Assembly (NCBI GenBank): GCA_033032175.1
Contig: CM065332.1
Span: 2,341,501-2,405,500 of the forward strand
Reading direction: 5' to 3'
DNA from: Saturnia japonica
Taxonomy: Eukaryota; Arthropoda; Insecta; Lepidoptera; Saturniidae
DNA length: 64,000 nt
The position numbers were made by a program, and so were the translations under genes. Within the stretch, counting starts at the first letter, position 1, and every line of letters starts with the position of its first letter. Under the pieces are notes generated by a model, which did no database searches, was not told the DNA's origin, and saw only the letters and a program-made list of their open reading frames with translations. Of the stretch, positions 23,745 through 35,700 are shown in pieces.

Positions 23745-26700
23745 GTGAGTTTTTTTTAATTTATTTATATTAAAAAAAATTGAAATATAGAGAACTATAT
23801 TTTTAAAGGAATACATATTCATACAATCATAACATGACTTTTACAGACTCAAGTACACACCTCTCAACTAACATCTAAATTTGCTTGTGGACAAGCCTTT
23901 ATATAGACTTGAAGTGCCATCTTCAACATTATCTTTAAAACAGGGTGAAGTCGTGGTCCAAATACTGTTGTTTTGTAAAAAAACGTTTAAAAATGTGACT
24001 TAGACTAGCATTAAATAACAATTTCTGATCTATAGTTATGATGTGTTTAAAGATGATGACACTTCAAATTCAAAATAATTTTGCTTTGTTTATTAAATAA
24101 ATGTATTTCATCATTTATTTAAAACAGCCTTTATATTGATTAATAAGGTCTCAAAAAATTATCGAGCTGTATGAATCTGAAACAATGTTCCGTGGGTGGG
24201 ACCTCTTGCCTAGGTTAATTGGACATAACACGTAGGTAATCGTCGTCGACTTTTTCTTATTGTTCACAATACAAATGAAGACTGCGGCATCAGCACACGG
24301 CTTGTAAGTTTTAATAATTTTTGTTGGAATTTTTGTTTACTTTGAGTATTTACGATGACTCTTTTCTTTAAAGAAAATAGTTTACAATATAATGATATAC
24401 TTTTTTTTCTTAAATGTCTACGGAGCTTTTCTCTTGTATATCTTCGGTATGGTTCAAGTTCACTTTTTCTGTTGGAAGCTGCCCTTTCTAGAGCTGTCAT
24501 CATCTAATCTAATAAATTCTTCTTTCTTGGTTTTAAGAGGGTTTATCAAACATATCAATATCGTCCTAGATGGAAGATATTATTCAAATTATTATTTATT
24601 ATTAATCTTAGTCAGAGTACGACTGCGGAAGCAACACAGAACTACAACTCTTTCCGTCGCAAATTAGCAGTTTCCACGTTTGTGTGTTTCAGCTAATCCT
24701 AAAAAAAGATCTATCTGTAATTTTATCAGTATTGTTTGGATTTAGCCATGAGCTAGCTGACCATCAGTATGCTAGTTTCGTAGTCCGAAACGATAATTTA
24801 TTTGTACACTCCTTACACGAACGAAAAACGAATACCTCGTATATATTGAGATTTTTGTCTCTCCTTTGCGCTTGTTAGACGTAATAATTGTCCGAGTAGT
24901 TGACATCGCCATGTTATTTTAACATAAACGTGATTTTATGTAACCATTGCAAACAATTGTGCCGTGTAATCAATCTTATGCCATCTCTATCGTCACTTAT
25001 GTTTATCTATTAAATATTATTGCACACGCCCGCTAAATATCGAATGCTGCGTAATTTGCAATCGTCTGTAATTGGCCTCGAGGTACTGTTGTCCAATTTT
25101 TTGATTGTATAGTTGTGTTTGGGCCCTAAACGTCAAACTCTTGCGTTTGTTTTCTTAATAATAGCGCAGCATAGTGACGGCATTGTAACGTGACTGATAC
25201 GAAAATTCGTCAATTCAATAGAAAGTTAACTGAGAAAGGTTTATCATCATGTGCATGAGTGGTACCATCCCGTAAATTGAGAATCGTCATTATGTCATGT
25301 ATTTCGGAATCAATTTCCCTGATTCCCTGACACACAAATCCAAAGACAATCTGCTAATACATTTCGTCTATTTTAACGTTTATACAATTTCGGGAAATAT
25401 ACCTATACGTTTTCTTTGAATTCCGATGTGGCGCTTTTCTGTATTGTCATTTTTTTGCGTTTCAATGATATTTCTTGCTGAGACTATTATTATAGTTCTG
25501 TTATTTTTTGCATTTCATTAATTCTTAAAAAAATCAGGTAATGGGTCCTAGAAATTTTTGATTAGGATTAAATAATTGTTAAAAAAAAATACTACGGTAA
25601 CGTTAACAAAGCTATATGTTATATTTTTCAAAATTGATTTGACTTGTCCCCACGTTGGCCACCAAATATGAACTGCAAGCGAAGGCATTACAGAGCCGCT
25701 GCGGCTTTTACAGCTTCACCGGACTTGGGGGCGAGCGCTTAGGGCACTCAGCCGCGAAAGTTTGTGACGACCCGCACGAGGGTGCCAGAGTGGCCGAACC
25801 TCGGCTCGGGCGGTCGTCGCGAATGCGAAAAAGTCGCGATCTAACTAATTCCCTAATCTTATGAGAATTCGAGCTAACTAATATATACTCATATGCACGT
25901 TCCCCTCCTCCTGGGAGGAAGGAGTGGACCATGCGTATGTGTATTTGTTAATCGGAATGGTTTTTCTACACTAACTAGCGCAATAGTCTAACTAGCGCAA
26001 AAAAAGAAAAAAAAAGGTCCCTTACAGAACCTATGTACCTGTGTGGTGTGCACGTGTGTGTGTTCATACGTGTGTAATGTTGTGTGTGGGTAACTAAGTG
26101 TTGCACGTATAGTGTCACTTTGTATCGCGCGGGCGGCTGCCTGACCCAAGGGCTTCACACCGAGGAACGGACCTAGGCTTGGGTTGCCGCTAGAGAGGGT
26201 GGACGTGACGGGTGTGCGGGAGCGAAGTTGACCGCCCGTCCTCTGCGGAGAGAACGGTGGTTACGCGGGCGTGGGCGGTGGCACGCTCTGTTTGGAGAGA
26301 CGGTGTCGGCGTAGAACGCGTTAGCTTTTTCGGTTTGGTCGGGCGGGTCAGTGAATATATTACGCGGCCGGCGTTTTCTCCGGCAGGCGTTGGGGTCGGG
26401 AACATAAGAAGCTGCCGCTTTTATTAAGGGGTTCGCGTGGTTCGACGCGGTGTCGAAATACGAGCGAGAAAGGTGTTTGGCATATGCATGTATCGAGGGA
26501 AGGTCCATATCTCTATGGAGATCCTCCATACGAACAAACCAGGGGGCACCGGTAAGGCGGTGAAGAAATTTGTTCTGGATAGCTTGTAAGCGTTCCCAGT
26601 TATAACTTGGCATATGTGCGAACGCAACGCAGCTATATGTCATGATCGGACGGATACACATCTTGTAGAGCGTAAGCTTGTGTCTCGTGGACATTTTGCT

Positions 26701-29700
26701 TGCAGCACATAACAGAGGATGCAGTCGGGCGAGGGTCCAGGAGGCCCTTTTCCTAACCAGATTGATGTGGCGTATAAAGGAGAGTCTACTGTCTAGGGTT
26801 ACACCTAGATATTTGGTCGCCTTTTCCCAGGGGATCGGATTACCGAAGAGTTCAAGGGGATTGTCCTTGAGTTTTTGCGGTATCTGTGTGGCGGTTTTGT
26901 CGAAGAGCACCGCTGCGCTCTTCGTGGGGTGGGGAGACCGGACGTGAAGGTCCTGTTGTTACCTCGGTTAGATATATCTATTTATGACGTCACTGAAAAC
27001 GTATTTTTATAAATTTTAATAATCGATATTAAATATATTATTTTGTTAGTTGTGCGCAATTAGAGCATGAACGTCGATTTATTCAACAAACAGATCGTAC
27101 ATGTGCCGTCTCTTAGATCATTCTTCAAAAGAAACTAATAAATCGGATAGCACATCTATAATCGGCCAACAAAATATATTATTTGTTGTCGAATACAAAA
27201 TATCAAATATTGTTTATCTAAATTTAGTTAAGTTAAATAATTGCTTAGTTAGATAACTTATATTCGCTTTTGATGGATGTGCATCGGTGTCATAAAGTAT
27301 AGATTTTCAAGGTCGTATTTACCTTGCTATAGTAATATTCATATCTTGACTCTTGCTTTTTTCATATACTAGTTTTGTAATTCTGGACACGTATTTGGTA
27401 ATCCTGATTACATTTCGTCGTTCGGCATTCAGTACCGTGAATGTAAAATGGGTCACTTTACACTTAGGAGACATAAAAAACTGATTTGATTATATTGCAT
27501 ACTTACTTTTAGCTAAATAATAATTATTGAACATTAATACTACTAATTTTTGTTGCCACTGCCATAAATGTTTATATATTTTATAATAAAGCACATTAGC
27601 GGTAATGCGACAGCGAGATGGTTTCAGGTAGATTTTTGGTCGTGTTTATAATACACAATAGCGTACTTGAATGTATATTATCGATTTCAAATGAAAAAAA
27701 AAATTGCAATATTTTCACATTCACGGTACTGAACGCCAAACGACGATTTGCTCTTAAATTAAATTAGCTTTATTTGCTTTTTATTCTATTCCGGTAGAGT
27801 AGTTAAATCCCTTAGATGTTTTAATTGATAATCCTACACAACTTGCAAAATATCCTGGAGATACGTAAACCACTGGTGGTCCTCTATCTCGAGTTTCTAT
27901 AAACTGAAAGTTAATATCACGGTCCTTCCCACTAAATGAGCTTTTAATTTTTAAACAGATCTGTACAATCATGCTTATTGAGTAGAGATAGGGTTTTAGC
28001 TATTCTTACACCTACAAATATAATAAAGAGGGCTCGGAAGTTACTATTCTAGATGTGCTGTTAGGTAACGAGTAGCGATTTGCAGCAAATGTGTTTTTTT
28101 AAAGCGGTCTAAAGACTCATCCATACGCAAACGTAACTCTCTGCTCCTTTAAAAACTATATATTAAGAGGGGAAACAATTTTTGGTGGAATCTTGACATC
28201 TTTGTCTGTAGTTTGCAATAGCTATGGGAAGTACAAACGAAAGCATATTTGAACTAAATACAAGCGTACGTCATTTCGTTGATAATGACGTGACAGAAGT
28301 ACAAAGTACACAGAGTGTGTCGCACGTCAGCTTATAGTAAACAATTTTAATATTGATAATTACGACATTACCTATTGATTGTTAACGTAAATGTTCTATT
28401 TTGTTTGCTTTAGTTTCTGTTTATGTTGTTAATATTATTACTAGATAGACGTTACCGGCAACTTGGTCTGCGTGATTCTATCGAATTCAACGAACTGACG
28501 TAAAGTCGTTGTTTGCATTTCTATAGCGATTCTGATGTAGATTTTAGTTATGCTGATCGATCAGAGAATGAAGATCAGTGTTCGTTTCTCTTTATAATTC
28601 CTTTTACAGTTTTGTATGTATTTTATTGTAATGTATTTTATTTAACTGATAAATTGCGCGTATACTTGATGTATTGTTATTTGTTACCGATAAATTTTTC
28701 TATACCGCGCGTTTTGATGAAATCCTTAATAGTGCAGTAGTCCTTGTAGTGTGATTATCAATATAAAATAAGGAATTTTAGCTCTTCGTGGTTGGTTTCT
28801 TCTGACTTTGTGATTTTTGAAACAATATGCTTAATAACTTATCAAATAGAGACATCTTTCTATGTATCATCACATTTCTCTACTAATATTTTTCAGTTGG
28901 AGTTATGAGGTAGTTGTTCTACATTGCGGTACACGTGCTATGTACATGAATTGACGTGCGGGTTTTTTCAAAGTTCCTGTTTATTACCTAATTCTGATCA
29001 TACGAGCTTTGTAATTTGTTGTTGTGTTTCTTCAGTAGGTGTAAATAATTTAATGTGTCATGTTCAACACGAAATACCCTATTAACACGAGCAACGTGAT
29101 TGCGTGTGACATACGGATAGTGTATTTCAGGTATAACGGATATGTAGTCTGTGTGTATTATAACTGTAGTTTTTGGTAGAAAAATTCATCTAATCATTTG
29201 GTTTCAAACAGACACCTATTGTTTTGAAGATTTCAATAGGTTGGACTATCGACGATAATGCTTAGAAATTGCGATCAAAGTTCGTCGGAGACTCGGAGCG
29301 ACGGAACTAAACAAAGCGATCGGCACAGTTGCTAGATGACCGTTTTGCTATTCCCCCAAACCTAATAGTTTTAAAGTAAAAACATGGCAATAAAGTATAA
29401 TATGTGGGGAACTCCCACCAAATAGGCGATCTATTTTTTCACTTCCATAACATATGGAGCCTCGAACTACATACTACTTCTGATTTACTAAACATATATT
29501 TTCCTTATTTGGGATTTAATTAATATTGCCAGACCATTTTTAGGAGTCTTCCCGAGACGTAGGCCCAAGGTTCCTCAGTCCGGCACAATATTTTGAGACA
29601 TCAATTTACAATAGTCTCAACGATCCTTTTTATAGATAACTAGTTGTGCCCCACGGTTTCACCCGTGTTAAATTTATTCGACCATCCCCCACCGCGCCCA

Positions 29701-32700
29701 CGCCGACGCACCCGCCTAGGCTACAGCTTTCACTTCCTGTACTTTCCTGCAGCTTTAGCAGGATTGTAGCGTTTAGTTATATAGCCTACAACATTCCTTA
29801 GTAAATTGGATATAAAATGCAAAAAAAAGCAATTCAAATACAAACCTCTTGAGGTTTATAAATAAAAATTAGTATAGCTGATAATCTGAAAAGCTGAGAT
29901 GCCGTCGCGTGGCCAAACTATAATGCGCGCGCATGCGTTTAGTCAGGTCACTTATAAATGTATCAATGTTGACAGGGATTATACTTTCCTTGTACTGCTA
30001 TTAATCATTCAATTTTGTTTGTATTTATATTTTCAAAATATAAAACGTTCGCATTGTTATTTCATTCCGTCAATAACCATCGTCTCTTACGGACATTATC
30101 AATAATATATTTTTTAATTATTATTTAAGTAAACAGTGAAGGTTTATTTTGTGTTTGTGATTGGTTATTGTTTATGAATGTTAATATTTTCCCGTAAATA
30201 AGTTGATAAGTCTGTAATGGTAGCGTTATTAATGATATTGGCTTCTATCTGGTCAGCTTCTTGTATGTAAGTATTGTTTATTAATATTTTTATTATTATA
30301 TTTTTCATTTTGTGTGTACAACTTGCAACCTGGGTCTAGGATAGGATTGCCATACGTCCCGGTACACCGGTACATGTCCCAATTTGAAGTGTTATGGACC
30401 GGTTAGTAAGTCAGATGTTCAGGTTAGGTATAGTCGACGCGTTATGAACTGAGGCTTCGGATCATAAATTATATTTATCTGTCTGTCTCGCTCGCACTTA
30501 CAGGTCTTATGGAAAGGTGTTGTGATGTGCGTAAGAATTGTAGAGGTGCATATCGTTATCGGGATAGGTACGATCGATATGCTAAATTATGTTAAGTATT
30601 AATAGGAATAATTTTTCGCTATCTGAAAATAAAAGTTTTTAATTTGTAAGATAAAATGTTTGTTTCGACGTAATCATAGAGAAACTGTATAGATCATAAT
30701 GTGGCCCTGAAAAGGGCCGTTTTTATCTTTTCTAGGGATATTTCTTAGTTCCTCAAAAATCCACATCCGTATCTTCTCCATCTGTGTCATCTTCCTGTAA
30801 ATTAATTATCAGAGGTGGTACTTGATCTCTTAAAATAGTTTTCCGTAAGTCCTTATCCTGGAGCTTCTCGGCATGCCTCACACATTTGGCCCAGTCTTCT
30901 TGAGTAACATTGTCAATAGCATTGTGGAGAAGAATTTCAACATCAGGAATGTTTAATGTATGATTTTTTGCAGCAACATTTCCTTTGACTTGAGCCAAGA
31001 TGAGTTCGATGGGGTTATATTGACAGTGATATGGAGGCAGTCTTATCACTTCGTGATCCCTTTCATATGCCAGCTGATCTAAGACATTTTTTTTTTGGTT
31101 TACTCTCCTTCACTTTTCTTAACAATTCTTCCCTTTTGTCTGCATTCGAGAAAGGAATGTTCTTCTTTGTCAGCCATTCTTGAATGTCACTTTTCTTTGT
31201 AGATGATGTGGGTATCCTTTCTAATTGCATGGAGTGGTAGCTGGCGTTATCGATGACTATTACAGAAGGTTCTTCAAGAACATTTAATAAATCAGAAAAC
31301 CATGCCGTATATGTATCACACTTCATTTCAGTGTGGAATCAGATTCCTTAGACGCCTCTAGAATTTTGCCTCTGGCACAAAGCCAGTCTTTCCAGAACCA
31401 GCATGACACGATTAATCTCTGGCCCTACCCTACTGGCTGATTCTTGAAACCACCTTAATCATTCGTTCCAAGCCACATGCGTTTTCTCGAGTGGTTTTTA
31501 TTGACCCAAGTCTCATCAAGAGTCGTGGCCGTTGATCGTTGGTTTTCCTGAGAAATTCCACTTTTCGTAAAAAGTCCACTCAGGCCGGACTATATCCGCT
31601 CTTTCCATTAAATACTTTCGTCCATCGGCATTTTTTTTAAACTTGTAGCCGACTTTCGCCAAAATTTTTCTCAAGAATATCCGCACTTAAAATTAGACAT
31701 CTGGTCTTGGTATTTTTCTAGAATTCTACCACCACCGATGGATACTCCCCGTTGTCATAAAATGAATCAATGGCACGTTTTAGTATGCTGTCAGCAATGC
31801 TATCTAGATCACTGACAGTCGCTGTCTTCTTAACATTTGCTCTTGGTATATTCTGGTTGTCTGCCTGTGATACTTCGGTTTTTATTCGATCCACGGTCGC
31901 TCTACTAACTCCACAAATCAGTGCTGCAAGCTCTCGTGGATTATTGAAATTGAGGCAAGCTTTTTTCTCGGGGTCAGTTTTCAATTCTTTTAAAAACAGG
32001 AACACGTGAGTTACAGCCCGAGTTTGCGCGTTGATGTCACCATTTAATTTCTTCAAAACCACGTTAGAAAATAAATTCTTTGTGCGTATTGCGTAACGAA
32101 AACGTCGTCGTAACAAAAACGACTCAGTTTAAAATGCGTCGACTATAGTTTTATTAGGTTGAAAAAAAAAATTTCGAGTTGTCTCGTGGGGAACCCGATG
32201 GTAACTGAGTTCCTTTCGTTATTTATTATGTGTTGAACAGGCTTGTATGTACAGTAATATTGGGATATATTCCGCTGACTTGGAATTTATCTATATTAAA
32301 TTAACTTTTTTAGTTTTTTTATTTCAATAAAATTAGTCTCTTTTTAGTGTCGCTTTTTCGTTACATCGCGTTACAAATGACAAAAGTAGTAAATAAACTT
32401 TCAATTAAAACAGTTAATAATTATAAAATGACGTTCATAGTTATAACCATGTGAAAGTTAAAAAAGACTTAAAAGTCAAAACTTCAGAAAATGTTGAATA
32501 GGTAAAGGGACCGAGATCATTTGCGTGTACCTAAACGTGAATTCACTGTGGTTCAAAGGTTTATTTAATATTTGTATTTTTTTTAGTAATCTATGGTTTG
32601 GGATCATTTCTGTTCCAAATTTCCCGTCTGGCCTTTCGAATTTATGACGAGCCTAGTCTAAAAGTATGATAATTTGCAAAATTTTGTGGACCTTAGGTCG

Positions 32701-35700
32701 AAGTGACTTTTAAATTTCTGGGCTTTAGGGCGTTACCACCTTCGGATACATCATTTTGGTACTCAGAGCAAATTAATAAAAAGTTGTAAGATGATCCGGT
32801 TTCGACTGTATCACGACCACCGTACACATGATGATTCCGTCGCAGTGTTATGTCGAAAATGTACTTACATTTATAGTAGTATAATAGTAGTCTGAAAACA
32901 ACGGTCACTGTCGAGAGATAAGGATGTGTTGACAGCCACTGCCAATCATATTAATGCCAGGCTGGGGACCTACTACTGGACAAAGGCCTCTTTCTCGTGG
33001 GAAGGCGCAACCATCATGCCAGCTCGTGGCCCACCAATACTTACCACCAATACTTAGAAGGATTGACAATTTCAAACACCGAGGAATCCAGAGTTCAATA
33101 TTTTTCCTACAAACAGTGGTACTGCAAGGACACTTCTCAAGCGGTCAGGTTTCTTCACGATACTTTCCTTACCAAATCAAATGAGTAATGGGTACCTATA
33201 CGAAGCCACTTAATCATCACGACTGCCTATAAATAATTAAAAATACAACTGTGGATACAACAGGAAGTTTCCACCGCGTATGTGGTGTTCACAGTTTCCC
33301 CCTCTCGTCCGACGGGTTTTCCACGACAACCTATGATTTATCAACACCGTCATGAATTAAATCCTACGGATTTAAAAGAAAACTAGGTAATTTTGACATA
33401 ATTCCAAGTCTCTTAGTCATTGCTTTTTCTTTGTTATTATTGACTATGGTTTCCATTTAAGTTTCTTTTTTAGTTTTTTTTAAAACTTGTAGTTTTAGTT
33501 ATTATTTTTCTGTTCTTATGGTATTATTGAATTCTTGGTCGAATCGACTTTAGTGGAGTAAATATAAGAAAATAATGTAACTCAATTGGAACTAAGAGTT
33601 CTGTGGTTGATTCCTGTTTGATTCACGATATAATAAGATAAGACGTATTACTAACGATTTCTTGTGGTTTTTCGCTTACGAGTCATATCATAACCGCACT
33701 CACGTTATGGAGTAAGCAGATAGTGCTGTATTCAGTCTGGGCTAACTGCAAGCGTTTGAATAATTGTGTTTTATATCAAGGTTAATCACACATTTAATAT
33801 AACTTTGGATGTTCAACTTGAAGATATCATCCAAAGAGACAAGTGTATGCGGTCTTTATTCTTTTTAACTGACAATTAAAAGAAAGAGTAAATAATGTAC
33901 CACACAGTTTAAATCTAAAACGTTTAAACTATTTATTTTCGAAATGAAACTTCTTAGGCGGTGCTTCGAGAATGGATGAGAATTGTGAGTGTAATTTTAA
34001 GGACGCGTCGGCGTCACGTTTAGGCACATTTCGTTACACGAGAGAGAAGAAAGACAACATAGAAAGTAGGAGAAAGAGAAATATATACAGTGTAAACTCT
34101 TTATAACGAAACTCAAGGGACTGAGCATTTTTTATCGTTATAGAGAGTTATCGTTATATGAAGTGAACAAAAAAACAACCAAATTAACAAGAATTTTTTA
34201 ATATGTATGTCTTAGATAATAAATGCTTATAAATTATTGTTTACACATATTGTCTGATAACTTTGTCTGACGGTTTTTGCTATGCCAGTACTTGTTTTGT
34301 ATTATTTTATGTATTCTATTCATATCTTCTTCTATCAAACTTTTTCGTCAACACTAATCGCTTTCCGTTTACTGGCCATGTTAACAGTTTCAAAGTAGGT
34401 TTACGACTGATAATACGATAAATTTACTGTCTAAAAATATGAACACATTTCTTCGTAATAGAGAATGGCGTATCGCTATAAAGAGTGTTTCAATATGTGG
34501 GTTTTACCGCAAACCAACCAAGTTGGGCTCACTTCAACGTTATAGGGAGTTTATCGTTATAAAGGATAACGTTATAAAGAGTTTACACTGTACATTGTTT
34601 ATACATACATTTTATGTAATCATGTGCACGGTGTCTGCAGTACGCGCAATTCTTTTAAATAATAATTTTATTAAAATTTGATTTTTTTAAATCCGCCACT
34701 TTGGCACGTTTAGGTGTGTTGCGTTCCGTAATCAGCCAGTGTATGTCCAGTAATCATGCGGGGTGTGGTCATCTTGTACTAGATAGGATCGCGACCACTT
34801 TGCACATGGTGATAAAATTCGTAACAGTGACTGTCTTTTGCTTTATCACATTTCGGGAACAGCCAGTGAATTTCTAGTCGCGGAGAGGCTTGCAAGCGGC
34901 ATAACAGCAACGATCGGCGAGGGATAGCTAATACCACTTTGCCACACTTTGTCACCTTTTATTTCAAAGGATGTTAGTTAAATTATGTTTGAAAATGACT
35001 CCGTTTAGCCTTTATACTGTTTTACGTGTACTTTAGTTAATCCACAACATTCATCTCGTGTTACACCAATCCAAAAATATCTCGTTGACTGTTAATCACA
35101 CTGATTATCTTTAATTACTGTAAACATTACACTCTGTCCTTTCTTGTCAGCGTTGTGGTATGTTGTTACATCATTTCAACCAAAATGTATTATAATATCT
35201 TTATATCCTGCAGCTTGTTCACTCGACTAACCTAATAGGACAGGTAGTGACATCTGTTTTTGTGTAATAGAAACAATTTATTGTCAATAGATAGCGTTGT
35301 TATTGATTTCAATCACGATATTGAAATTTTTTGTAAAACAACTTTTATTAAATTGCGTTTATGGCTCTAAAAGTGGATAAAACATTTAAAGAGTTGATTA
35401 TATTTCTACTTTGTCAATTATTTAGTAACTCATCACTTATGTTCATAGTCATATTTAGTGTTGTGTTGTTGATCCTTAGATATTTTATATTCTTTGTTCT
35501 CGAAATTGTAAATTTTACAGTGATTTGTGTCAGCTGATTAAAATTTATCTTTATATTATTTTCCCGAACAATATATATATGCATATATTGTGCGTATTGA
35601 TCGCATATCATTGAGTCATTTTATTTTGATCCTAATACTTGATGACACTTCTAGATAACGTGGAATTACAATATAAACGATAAAAAGGATCGGAGACGTA

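Larger units (their letters stand above)
30431..32145 (-). mobile_element. IS630-Tc1-mariner element, Sailor (DD82E)-like, 1715 bp
   Basis: Inverted ends TAGTCGACGC (30431 onward, and inverted ending at 32145) extend with mismatches to about 23 bp (..GAACTGAG / ..AAACTGAG). Flanked by TA at 30429-30430 and 32146-32147. It carries one transposase on the minus strand whose second Asp and final Glu are about 80 residues apart. That spacing fits the Sailor/DD82E group rather than mariner DD34D or Tc1 DD34E. A histone-type stem-loop sits after the transposase stop. Confidence 0.83.

Noticed and set aside
25655..25932. Short ORFs on both strands in a GC-rich block
   Set aside because: They lie in the 3' UTR of the Jockey-like fragment and match no protein pattern.
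30700..30720. A histone gene next to the stem-loop
   Set aside because: Neither strand near the hairpin encodes a histone; the reading frame ending just upstream is the transposase.
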